The notes beneath the pieces are model-generated. The model was given only the letters and a program-made list of their open reading frames with translations. It ran no database searches and was not told where the DNA came from. A program made the position numbers and the translations under genes. A stretch of DNA of 64,000 nucleotides from Rhodoferax_B ferrireducens_A (GTDB lineage: Bacteria > Pseudomonadota > Gammaproteobacteria > Burkholderiales > Burkholderiaceae_C). Shown piece by piece: positions 17,165 through 24,660 of the stretch. The stretch spans positions 62,001 to 126,000 of the forward strand of contig NZ_JAVDXT010000005.1 of the NCBI RefSeq assembly GCF_031458075.1. Reading direction: 5' to 3'. How positions within the stretch are numbered: position 1 is the first letter of the stretch; each line of letters begins with the position of its first letter.

Positions 17165-18259
17165 ATGCATTTTTCCACCTTGTCCAAGACCAAAAAGACT
17201 TTGGCAGCGCTGGCATTGCTTGTGTTTGCGCTCGTTTATTTCTTTGCCAAGAACGATTTCCAATATTTCAAATACTACGTCTACGACTTTACGCACGAAA
17301 GCGATAGATTCGCAGCGTTAGTGAATGCGCAGCTAGTGAGTACGCAAGGAGATACGGCGGCAAGTGCCGTCGCCGAGTCAAAAACAATGGCCATCTTTAC
17401 CGGCGATACAGGCCATATCACCAAGGGCAAGCTTCTGGATGCAAGCTACAAAAAAGAGTACGACCAGCTTCCTGAAAAACTGTACGCCCCCAGTTTTGGT
17501 GACATCTTTTACTGCGTTACCTGCACAGACGACAAAGGCACAAAGCAACCCGGATACTCCATGATTGAAACGAATTCACCACAGGATCTGGAAAAGTATC
17601 AACCGAAGCTTGCTCAGGAAAACTGGAAAGCGTATTTAAAGCTCGCCATGAAGGGCGCTGTTGAATACCCCACCCTGCTGCCCGCCATCCTGAACGACAA
17701 CTACCTGGTCTCGGCAGAAGACTTCAGCAGAAAATACGGCCACAACTTCGATGCGTTTTATCTCAAGGAATTGCCGTATGGCGTCAAAGAGAAACTCATG
17801 AGGTTTTACGCATCCGACGAAGGAACCAACTATCGATTCCTGAAATCCGGAAATCTCAAATACTCCAGCCTGTTAAGAAAAGGCAATTTCAGCGGGCCAG
17901 ACAAAGAAGAAATCGCAATTCTTCTTAAAGACACGCGAGAAGAACTGAACGAGACCTACCTCCTCCTGGTTTTCCTCAAAAAGAACGATACCGCGCTTCA
18001 TCCGGAGTACTACATCGCATTCAACGAAGTTTTTCAAGGCAAGGTCATCCTTGAAACTATTTATCCCGATCCGGAGGAGCGCTGGGATCACAAGGTATTT
18101 ATGAATACGGAAGAGAAAGTCGAAACCAGGTACGACAGCTTGCGAATTCTCCAGCCCGAACAGAAAGACAATGTCCTGGTTTACGATGAAAAATTCGACG
18201 GAATGAGGAAGTACGTACAGCTTCCAAAGTCCGAGATAAAAACAATATCTCGTGATTAA
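17165..18259 (+). CDS. Hypothetical membrane-anchored protein (orphan, AT-richer)
   Basis: The function is not recognised. The protein has 364 residues. It begins with a short basic stretch and one hydrophobic helix (TLAALALLVFALVYFFAK), so it is probably anchored in the inner membrane with the remainder in the periplasm. The remainder is rich in Lys, Glu, Asp and Tyr and contains a FYCVTCTDD segment with a CxxC pair. Base composition and codon choice are AT-richer than in all neighbours, which suggests recent acquisition. ATG 17165 was chosen because the hydrophobic anchor starts there; no good ribosome site is visible, and an ATG at 17123 is possible. The stop overlaps the stop of the convergent NRDE gene by 4 bases. 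Confidence 0.6.
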   Translation: MHFSTLSKTKKTLAALALLVFALVYFFAKNDFQYFKYYVYDFTHESDRFAALVNAQLVSTQGDTAASAVAESKTMAIFTGDTGHITKGKLLDASYKKEYDQLPEKLYAPSFGDIFYCVTCTDDKGTKQPGYSMIETNSPQDLEKYQPKLAQENWKAYLKLAMKGAVEYPTLLPAILNDNYLVSAEDFSRKYGHNFDAFYLKELPYGVKEKLMRFYASDEGTNYRFLKSGNLKYSSLLRKGNFSGPDKEEIAILLKDTREELNETYLLLVFLKKNDTALHPEYYIAFNEVFQGKVILETIYPDPEERWDHKVFMNTEEKVETRYDSLRILQPEQKDNVLVYDEKFDGMRKYVQLPKSEIKTISRD

Positions 18260-19062
18260 CCGCCAAAATCCAGCCGCAAGCGCACCGTGCCCAGCGGCGC
18301 CTCCACACCGCCCGCACCAAAGCTGCGCTCTACCACGCTGACCTGGCTGCGCGCATGCTGCAGCAGGGTGCTGGCGCGGGTGCCGTAGTGCGGCAAGTGC
18401 ACAAAGGCGGCAGACAAGGCGCGCTCCAGCTCCAGGCCCACGCCGGTGGTGGGCAGGTCGGCATCGTCGGCCACGCAGGTATCGGCCAGCAGGTTCCACA
18501 AAGCCGCTTCCAGCGCCGGGCTGATGTCGGGCGACTCGGCCGCCTGGTGGGCCTGCAGCACCTCGGCAAACGCACGGCGCAGCTGCACCAGCTTGGGCCA
18601 GGGCGTGTCGAAGTCGGCATTCGACACCGCCCAGACACCGGGCTGGGGTGCGAAATGGCGCCGGTGCCGGCTCTCGAAGGCCACCAGCTGCTGGCCATCG
18701 AACAGCAGCAGGTTGAAGGCGTTAAAGGCGTCCGAGCGCGCCGCCAGCGCCTGCGCAAACTTGTCCGCCCCCAGCGGGCTCTGCAAGAAGTCGGTAACGA
18801 TGCCGCCGCGCGACGGCGCATCGGCGCGGTTATGGCCCGGGTCGCGGTAATTGGTCAGCGCCGCCAGCCGACCACTGGGCTGGTGCACGCCCATCCAGGT
18901 GCCGCCGCCCTGCTGGTCCTGCCCGGCCACGATCTGCCCGCCACCGGCTTCCGGCCAGGCATGCAAAGGCAGCGTAGGGCGCGCGTAGAACTCATCGCGG
19001 TTGGCGGCGATGGTCAGCGGCACGCGGGCGTCGGGCTGCCATTGGAAGGTGAGTAGGCACAT
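18256..19062 (-). CDS. NRDE-family protein (TANGO2-like, Ntn-hydrolase type)
   Basis: The protein has 268 residues and starts MCLLTF, with the family signature ANRDEFYARPTLPL at residues about 19-32. Cys2 at the N-terminus is typical of this family, which is related to Ntn hydrolases; the eukaryotic homologue is TANGO2. Further family blocks are GGGTWMGVHQPSGRLAALTN and the RGGIVTDFL segment. The biochemical role of bacterial members is not established. The gene is convergent with the orphan gene and overlaps its stop by 4 bases. Confidence 0.88.
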   Translation of the reverse strand: MCLLTFQWQPDARVPLTIAANRDEFYARPTLPLHAWPEAGGGQIVAGQDQQGGGTWMGVHQPSGRLAALTNYRDPGHNRADAPSRGGIVTDFLQSPLGADKFAQALAARSDAFNAFNLLLFDGQQLVAFESRHRRHFAPQPGVWAVSNADFDTPWPKLVQLRRAFAEVLQAHQAAESPDISPALEAALWNLLADTCVADDADLPTTGVGLELERALSAAFVHLPHYGTRASTLLQHARSQVSVVERSFGAGGVEAPLGTVRLRLDFGG

Positions 19063-19088
19063 GGGGAAGGTAGGAGTTTGCTATTGTG

Positions 19089-19133
19089 TTTATAGCTTCT
19101 CATGCATATCTGATAAGCGCGAGGGCTTATTTC
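19089..19133. repeat. Dispersed palindromic repeat, copy 7
   Basis: TTTATAGCTTCTCATGCATA followed by TGATAAGCGCGAGGGCTTATTT is a diverged copy. It lies in the 89-base gap between the NRDE start and the DUF805 stop. Confidence 0.45.
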
Positions 19134-19151
19134 CTGCCCCACGCGCAGCCC

Positions 19152-19544
19152 TCAGGTCAGCGAAAACTTCTCGCTGGGAAACGCGTCCTTGGGATTCGGG
19201 CCAAAGCGGTTGCTGCCGGGCTGGCTGTCCTTGAGGCTGAACACCAACAGGACGATGGCGCCGACCACCGGGACCACCGCGATCAGCAGCCACCAGCCGC
19301 TGCGGTCTATGTCGTGCAGGCGCCGCACGCCCACCGCCAGCGAGGGCAGCAGCAGGCCCAGCGCCACGATGCTGCCGAACACGCCCACGCCCGCCTGCCG
19401 ATTGAATGCACCGACCATGCCGTCGAGCAGGGCCGCGCCTATCGCGAGTCCGAAGTAAAACAGAAAGAAGTACCAGTACTCGCTGCGTTGCGCGCGGCCG
19501 GAAAACACCGCGTATTTCTTCAGGGCATCGACAAACCAGTTCAT
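19152..19544 (-). CDS. DUF805-family inner-membrane protein
   Basis: The protein has 130 residues. It has the DUF805 pattern: an N-terminal KYAVFSGRAQRSEYWYFFLF block, then three to four membrane helices, and the conserved AVGVRRLHDIDRSGWW motif near residues 71-86. The C-terminal tail GSNRFGPNPKD is also usual for the family. Function is unknown. ATG 19544 gives the standard length; a much longer upstream frame runs through the RidA gene in another frame and is not real. Confidence 0.85.
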   Translation of the reverse strand: MNWFVDALKKYAVFSGRAQRSEYWYFFLFYFGLAIGAALLDGMVGAFNRQAGVGVFGSIVALGLLLPSLAVGVRRLHDIDRSGWWLLIAVVPVVGAIVLLVFSLKDSQPGSNRFGPNPKDAFPSEKFSLT

Positions 19545-19672
19545 TGCACTCTCCCTCGTGGCACAGCGCCGCCGCCCGCCCCTGTGGCGCACGGCCCGCC
19601 TAGCCCCTACGCTGAAATTATGGCCGTGTCTGGGCAGATTTTTCTGTGACGCATGACCCGAATCCGAACGCC

Positions 19673-20071
19673 CTAGCCCGCCGCCGGGTTGCAGATGGCA
19701 TTCAGGTCCATGGTGAGCAAAGCGCCCTTTTTCGGCAGATCGGCCACGCAGATGACGGTGCGCGCCGGCAGGTGGCTGGTGAACACCTCGGCGTAGGCGC
19801 GGTTCATGGCCGCAAAGTCTTCGACGTGCTTGAGGTAGACATGGACGTGCATCACGTCTTCCAGGCGCGCGCCCACCGACTCCAACATCCGCCGGAAGTT
19901 CTGCAGGATTTGCCGCGACTGGGAATAGGCGTCGGTACCGGCCATCAGCCCGGTAGCACTGTCCACCCCCGGCGTGCCGGAAATGGAGATGAAGGGGCCG
20001 GACTTGGCGATGTGGCTGTATGGCCCGATGGGCGTGAACAGATCGGGCGGGGTGAAGGTTTCTACGGTCAT
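19673..20071 (-). CDS. RidA-family protein (reactive imine/enamine deaminase type)
   Basis: The protein has 132 residues and the whole RidA/YjgF fold: IGPYSHIAKSGPFISISGTP, a central helix VGARLEDVMHVHVYLK, and LPARTVICVADLPKKG. The Arg in PART is the residue that binds the substrate carboxylate in active RidA proteins, so deaminase activity on 2-aminoacrylate-like imines is likely. It is on the same strand as the DUF805 gene, 128 bases upstream of it. Nothing is recognised in that gap. Confidence 0.88.
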   Translation of the reverse strand: MTVETFTPPDLFTPIGPYSHIAKSGPFISISGTPGVDSATGLMAGTDAYSQSRQILQNFRRMLESVGARLEDVMHVHVYLKHVEDFAAMNRAYAEVFTSHLPARTVICVADLPKKGALLTMDLNAICNPAAG

Positions 20072-20172
20072 GGTGAACAGGGCTCAGATAGCATGGACAG
20101 GACGGGGCGCAGGGAAACGCTTCCTGAATTCTAGGGTGCCCGCCGCCCGTTCCGGAGATGGGCCCACTCTCA

Positions 20173-20224
20173 TATTGAGAGCAGCTTACGCAGGTAGATA
20201 CTGCGCTACTGGCCAAAATAGGCT
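20173..20224. repeat. Dispersed palindromic repeat, copy 8
   Basis: GAGAGCAGCTTACGCAGGTA, then TACTGCGCTACTGGCC and an A-rich end. The copy lies in the 160-base gap between the RidA start and the GNAT stop. Confidence 0.5.
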
Positions 20225-20231
20225 CAATATT

Positions 20232-20774
20232 TCAGCGGTTACCGATATCCGCCGGCAGCAGCCCATAAACACTGGCGTCCTCGGCCACGCCGTTGAAATA
20301 CAGGCGGTTGCGTGCATCGCATTCCTTGCGGGCACCGACGGCCTGGGCCACGCGGTGGCTGGCCGCGTTGTGCAGCAGCACGATGATCTCCAGCCGGGTC
20401 AACGCCAGCTCTTTGAAGCCGATATCAGCCGCCATCCGTGCCGCCGCGCGGGCCACGCCGCGGCCGGTATGCGGCGTTCCCACCCAGTAGCCCAGGCTGC
20501 CCATACGGTAGGCCGAATTTACGTCGTGGATGCCGGTGCCGCCCAGCACCTGGCCGCTCGCCAGGTCAAAAATACCCAGCGGAAACGCGCTTCCGGCGCG
20601 CCACACGTCCTCGCAATAGGCCATCCAGGCCTGGGCGTCCTGCAGACTGTAGGCGGGCGTGCACCAGGGCATCCAGTACGAGAGCGAATCTATCGACGCG
20701 CACACGGCGGCATAGAAAGCGTCCGCATCCGCAGGGCTGAACGGGCGGACCGTAATCCGGTCGTTGGCACGCAC
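20232..20774 (-). CDS. GNAT-family N-acetyltransferase (RimJ/RimL-like)
   Basis: The protein has about 180 residues with the GNAT pattern of ribosomal-protein-acetylase type: ITVRPFSPADADAFYAAV, LGIFDLASGQVLGGTGIH, LGYWVGTPHTGRGVA (acetyl-CoA loop), LEIIVLLHNAASHRVAQAVG. The acceptor is unknown. The start is uncertain: three consecutive GTG codons (20780, 20777, 20774) follow the fdxA stop at once. I chose the last because a GAGG box then lies 5 bases upstream. The gene is tightly coupled to fdxA. Confidence 0.78.
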   Translation of the reverse strand: MRANDRITVRPFSPADADAFYAAVCASIDSLSYWMPWCTPAYSLQDAQAWMAYCEDVWRAGSAFPLGIFDLASGQVLGGTGIHDVNSAYRMGSLGYWVGTPHTGRGVARAAARMAADIGFKELALTRLEIIVLLHNAASHRVAQAVGARKECDARNRLYFNGVAEDASVYGLLPADIGNR

Positions 20775-20781
20775 CACCACC

Positions 20782-21126
20782 TCAGGCCAGCCCGCGCGGC
20801 TGCTCCAGCCAATGCGCCTTCGCCGCCACATCCCGCCATTCGGCGTGGCCAGGCAAGGGCGCGCGGGGCCGGGTGATGGACCGCCACTGCGGACTCTTGG
20901 CCAGACGGGCGTTGAGCGCGATGTAGGGGCGCTGCGCATCGTTCGCCTCGGCGGCATTGACGATGGCGTTCACCGGGCATTCGGCTACGCAGATCGAGCA
21001 GTCTATGCAGCTGTCTGGGTCGATCACCAGAAAGTTCGGGCCTTCGACGAAGCAGTCCATGGGGCAGACGGCGACGCAGTCGGTGTATTTGCACTGTATG
21101 CAGGGTTCGGTCACGATGAAGGGCAT
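20782..21126 (-). CDS. fdxA: FdxA-type 7Fe ferredoxin
   Basis: The protein has 114 residues. The N-terminal motif CIQCKYTDCVAVCPMDCF, together with CIDCSICVAECPVNAI, is characteristic of ferredoxins carrying one [3Fe-4S] and one [4Fe-4S] cluster. The C-terminal extension (NARLAKSPQWRSITRPR, then LPGHAEWRDV) is the usual FdxA tail. It is a cytoplasmic electron carrier. ATG 21126 gives the standard N-terminus MPFIVTEPC. The gene is divergent from a GNAT gene with 104 bases between them. Confidence 0.92.
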   Translation of the reverse strand: MPFIVTEPCIQCKYTDCVAVCPMDCFVEGPNFLVIDPDSCIDCSICVAECPVNAIVNAAEANDAQRPYIALNARLAKSPQWRSITRPRAPLPGHAEWRDVAAKAHWLEQPRGLA

Positions 21127-21230
21127 GGCCGTATCATCGTAGACGAAGATGACAGAGCGGTCATGCCGGCCGCCATCCGCGCCAACGCCCGCCGTTTCCC
21201 AGCCGCCTCTCCATCCCCTACACAGCCGCC

Positions 21231-21686
21231 ATGCGCATCCAACTAGACGACCTCCAAGGCCCTGAAATCCACGCTCTGCTGGAAGAACATATGCGTGGCA
21301 TGCACGCCCTTTCACCACCCGAAAGCGTGCATGCGCTGGACCTGGACGGCCTGCGCCAGCCGAACGTGCGCTTCTGGACCGCCTGGGACGGCGCCGACCT
21401 GCTGGGTTGCGGCGCCTTGAAGCAGCTGGATGCCGAACACGCCGAGATCAAATCCATGCGCACCGCCGAACAGCATCTGCGTAAAGGTGTGGCACGTGCG
21501 CTGCTGGCGCATATCGTGGAGCAGGCGCAAGCGCTGGGCTTGCGGCGCCTCAGCCTGGAGACCGGCCCTGTGCCCGGCTTCGCCGCAGCGCACAGGCTGT
21601 ACCAAGCGTTTGGTTTCCAGGAATGCGGGCCGTTTGCCGACTACAAGCTGGACCCGCACAGCGTGTTCATGACGCGGCTGCTGTAA
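21231..21686 (+). CDS. GNAT-family N-acetyltransferase
   Basis: The protein has 151 residues. GNAT features are GCGALKQLDAEHAEIKSM (strand 4 with following turn), LRKGVARALLAHIVEQA (the acetyl-CoA pyrophosphate loop, here Q/R-K-G-V-A in place of the usual R/Q-x-x-G-x-G/A), and AHRLYQAFGFQECGPF near the C-terminus. The acceptor molecule is not known. The gene is convergent with gabD, separated by a strong hairpin. Confidence 0.87.
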   Translation: MRIQLDDLQGPEIHALLEEHMRGMHALSPPESVHALDLDGLRQPNVRFWTAWDGADLLGCGALKQLDAEHAEIKSMRTAEQHLRKGVARALLAHIVEQAQALGLRRLSLETGPVPGFAAAHRLYQAFGFQECGPFADYKLDPHSVFMTRLL

Positions 21687-21699
21687 CGCAACGCTACAA

Positions 21700-21746
21700 A
21701 AACAATAGCCACCTGTGCAGGCAGAACCTGCATCAGGTGGCTATTT
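21700..21746. terminator. Strong hairpin, bidirectional terminator (dispersed repeat copy 9)
   Basis: AATAGCCACCTGTGCAGG (21704-21720) pairs with CCTGCATCAGGTGGCTATT (21727-21745) apart from one bulged base, with a 6-base loop. It has A and T tracts on either side and lies between two convergent genes, so it can terminate in both directions. Sequence and place match the dispersed family, but the stem is longer than in other copies. Confidence 0.8.
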
Positions 21747-21783
21747 ACTTTGAACCCCTAACAAGGGGAATACATCGCCGGTG

Positions 21784-23253
21784 TTACTTATCCAAGCCCC
21801 CCAGGCAGATGTACTTCATCTCCATGAACTCATCCAGCCCGTACTTGGAACCTTCGCGGCCCAGGCCCGACTGCTTGACGCCGCCGAATGGCGCTTCGGC
21901 GGTGGAGATCAAACCGGTATTGACGCCGACCATGCCCGACTCCAGCTGCTCGGACACGCGCATCACGCGGCCTATGTCGCGGCTGTAGAAGTAGGCGGCC
22001 AGGCCGAACTCGGTGTTGTTGGCGCGTTCAATAACCTCGGCTTCGGTGTCGAATACGAAGATCGGCGCCAGAGGGCCGAAGGTTTCGTCCTGGGCGAACA
22101 GCATGTCCTCAGAAGCACCACCGATGACCGTGGGTTCGAAAAACAGGCCGCCCAGCGCATGTGGCTTGCCGCCGGCCAGCACCTTGCCGCCCTTGGCCAC
22201 GGCGTCGGCGATGTGTTCCTTGATCTTGGCCACAGCCTTGCTGTCGATCAACGGGCCCTGGGTCATGCCGGCTTCGACGCCATTACCGACCTTCAAGGCG
22301 TTGACCTTGGCCACCAGCTTGGCGGTGAAGGCTTCCAGCACGCCGCGCTGCACATACAGGCGGTTGGCGCAAACGCAGGTCTGGCCGGTGTTGCGGTACT
22401 TGGAGATCATGGCGCCATCCACAGCGGCGTCCAGATCGGCGTCGTCAAACACGATGAAGGGCGCGTTGCCGCCCAGCTCCAGCGACAGCTTCTTGATGGT
22501 GTCGGCCGACTGGCGCATCAGGGTGCGGCCGACTTCGGTGGAGCCGGTGAAGGTCAGCTTGCGCACGATGGGGCTGCGCGTCATCTCGCCGCCGATCTGG
22601 CTGGCCGAGCCGGTCAGCACCGACAGCAAGCCCTTGGGCACGCCGGCGCGGTCCGCCAGCTCGGCAAACGCCAGCGCCGAGTACGGCGTCTGCGTGGCCG
22701 GCTTGACCACCATCGAACAACCCGCGGCCAGCGCCGGGCCGGCCTTGCGGGTCAGCATGGCAGTGGGGAAGTTCCACGGCGTGATGGCGGCGGTGACGCC
22801 GATCGGCTGCTTGATGGCCATCAGGCGGCGGTCGGCGCTGGGCGTGGGGATGGTGTCGCCATAGCTGCGGCGGGCCTCGTCGGCAAACCATTCGATGAAG
22901 GACGCCGAGTAAACGATCTCGCCCTTGGCCTCGGCCAGCGGCTTGCCTTGCTCGGACGTGAGTATCAGCGCCAGGTCGTCCTGGTGCTGCAGCATCAGGT
23001 CGTTGAGGCGGCGCAGGATGGCGGCCCGGTCTTTGCCCGACACATTGCGCCACTGGCGCTGGGCGGTTTCGGCGGCGGCAATGGCGCGCACGGTCTCGGC
23101 CGTGCCGCACATGGGCACCGTGCCCAGCACCTCGCCGGTGGCGGGGTTAGTCACAGGCACGGTCTCGCCGTTGTCGGCATCGACCCAGGCACCGGCGATG
23201 AAGGCCTGCTGGCGCAGCAGGGTCGGGTCTTTGAGGTTCAATTTCGCGGTCAT
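21784..23253 (-). CDS. gabD: NAD(P)-dependent succinate-semialdehyde dehydrogenase
   Basis: The protein has 489 residues of the aldehyde dehydrogenase superfamily. The ELGGNAPFIVFDDADLD segment carries the general-base Glu and NTGQTCVCANRLYVQ the catalytic Cys. The N-terminus (LLRQQAFIAGAWVDADNG) and ending (KYGLDEFMEMKYICLGG) are typical of GabD. It oxidises succinate semialdehyde to succinate, the second step of 4-aminobutyrate degradation. gabT lies immediately upstream with 10 bases between, so the two form an operon. Confidence 0.95.
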   Translation of the reverse strand: MTAKLNLKDPTLLRQQAFIAGAWVDADNGETVPVTNPATGEVLGTVPMCGTAETVRAIAAAETAQRQWRNVSGKDRAAILRRLNDLMLQHQDDLALILTSEQGKPLAEAKGEIVYSASFIEWFADEARRSYGDTIPTPSADRRLMAIKQPIGVTAAITPWNFPTAMLTRKAGPALAAGCSMVVKPATQTPYSALAFAELADRAGVPKGLLSVLTGSASQIGGEMTRSPIVRKLTFTGSTEVGRTLMRQSADTIKKLSLELGGNAPFIVFDDADLDAAVDGAMISKYRNTGQTCVCANRLYVQRGVLEAFTAKLVAKVNALKVGNGVEAGMTQGPLIDSKAVAKIKEHIADAVAKGGKVLAGGKPHALGGLFFEPTVIGGASEDMLFAQDETFGPLAPIFVFDTEAEVIERANNTEFGLAAYFYSRDIGRVMRVSEQLESGMVGVNTGLISTAEAPFGGVKQSGLGREGSKYGLDEFMEMKYICLGGLDK

Positions 23254-23263
23254 GCAGTAGTCC

Positions 23264-24565
23264 TTAAGCGGTCATCGCGGTGGCAAGAATGTCCAGACCT
23301 TCGGCCAATACGGCGTCTTCAATGGTCAGCGGGAACAGGAAGCGGATCACGTTGACGTAGACGCCGCAGGTCAGCAGGATCAGGCCCGCGTCGAGGGCGC
23401 GCTTCTGGACCAGCTTGGTGAATTCGGGGTCGGGCGAGCCGTCGGCCTTGTTGAACTCCACCGCCACCATGGCGCCCAGGCCGCGGATTTCGGCGATCTG
23501 GGGCACTTTGGTGCGCAGGCTTTCCAGCCGGGCTTTCAGCACCTGACCCAGGCGCTCGGCGCGTTCGCAGAGCTTTTCTTCTTCCAGCACGTCCAGCACC
23601 GCGTGCGCCGAGGCGATGGCCAAGGGGTTGCCGGCGTAGGTGCCGCCCAGACCACCGGGGGCCGGCGCGTCCATGACTTCGGCGCGACCGCAAACCGCCG
23701 ACAAGGGCATGCCGCCGGCCAGGCTCTTGGCCATGGTCATCAGGTCGGGCACCACGCTGTGGTGGTCCATGGCGAACATCTTGCCGGTGCGGGCAAAGCC
23801 GGTCTGGATTTCATCGGCGATCAGCAGAATGCTGTGCTGGTCGCACAGCGCGCGCAAGGCCACCATCAGCTCGGATGGCATCACGTAGAAGCCACCCTCG
23901 CCCTGGACCGGTTCCAGGATGATGGCCGCGACCTGGGTGGGCTCGATGTCGCATTTGAAGATCTGCTGGATGGCGTTCAGCGTGTCCTGCACCGTCACTT
24001 CATGCAGCTCGGTGGGCGCCGGCACATGGAAGATGCTGCCGGGGAAGGGGCCGAAACCGACCTTGTAGGGCACGACCTTGCCGGTCAGCGCCATGCCCAT
24101 GAAGGTGCGGCCATGGAAGGCGCCGGTCAGCGCGATCACGCCGGGGCGGCGGGTGTGGGCGCGGGCGATCTTGATGGCGTTTTCCACGGCTTCGGCGCCG
24201 GTGGTGAAGAAGGCGGTTTTCTTGGCGTGGCTGCCCGGCGTCAGCGCGTTCAGGCGCTCGGCCAGGTGCACCGAGCTTTCATAGGGCACGACCTGGTAGG
24301 CGGTGTGGGTGAAGCGCTCCAGCTGCGCCTGGATGGCGGCGATCAGCTTGGGATGGCGGTGCCCGGTGTTCAGCACGGCGATACCGGCCGCGAAGTCGAT
24401 GAAGCGGCGGCCTTCCACGTCCCACAACTCGGCGTTCAAGGCGCGGTCGGCGTACATCGGTGTACCGATGCCCACACCGCGCGGGGTGGCGGCGACGCGG
24501 CGCGCATCCAGCTCTTTGTTGCTGAGGGCAGGGGTGAGGTGGCGGGTGTCGGTAGCGGTGTTCAT
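23264..24565 (-). CDS. gabT: 4-aminobutyrate--2-oxoglutarate aminotransferase
   Basis: The protein has 433 residues, a class III aminotransferase. Signatures are FFTTGAEAVENAIKIAR, TGAFHGRTFMGMALTGK, LIADEIQTGFARTGK and the PLP-lysine block MAKSLAGGMPLSAVCGR. The N-terminus (LSNKELDARRVAATPRGVG) is that of GabT. It transfers the amino group of 4-aminobutyrate to 2-oxoglutarate, giving succinate semialdehyde for GabD. ATG 24565 was chosen; a much longer in-frame upstream extension runs antisense through the divergent regulator and is not homologous to anything expected. Confidence 0.95.
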   Translation of the reverse strand: MNTATDTRHLTPALSNKELDARRVAATPRGVGIGTPMYADRALNAELWDVEGRRFIDFAAGIAVLNTGHRHPKLIAAIQAQLERFTHTAYQVVPYESSVHLAERLNALTPGSHAKKTAFFTTGAEAVENAIKIARAHTRRPGVIALTGAFHGRTFMGMALTGKVVPYKVGFGPFPGSIFHVPAPTELHEVTVQDTLNAIQQIFKCDIEPTQVAAIILEPVQGEGGFYVMPSELMVALRALCDQHSILLIADEIQTGFARTGKMFAMDHHSVVPDLMTMAKSLAGGMPLSAVCGRAEVMDAPAPGGLGGTYAGNPLAIASAHAVLDVLEEEKLCERAERLGQVLKARLESLRTKVPQIAEIRGLGAMVAVEFNKADGSPDPEFTKLVQKRALDAGLILLTCGVYVNVIRFLFPLTIEDAVLAEGLDILATAMTA

Positions 24566-24629
24566 AGTTTCCTTGCGGGCAATGGAGTAGACGTGGGCAA
24601 AGTTTAGAATCGATTTGGCCCCAAAATTA

Positions 24630-24660
24630 GAACCAATATTGAATACTTTATGGAACCAAT
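24630..24660. promoter_or_regulatory. Direct repeats at the gabT/regulator divergent promoter
   Basis: GAACCAAT occurs at 24630-24637 and again at 24653-24660, 23 bases apart, and the second copy begins right after the regulator's ATG. A TTGGCCCCAA inverted motif lies at 24616-24625. GabR-type regulators bind direct repeats with related spacing, so these are candidate operator half sites for controlling both genes. Confidence 0.5.

Noticed and set aside
21781..23355. A 524-codon open frame antisense to gabD
   Set aside because: Low-complexity Gly/His/Gln-rich translation with no domain, fully explained by gabD on the other strand.
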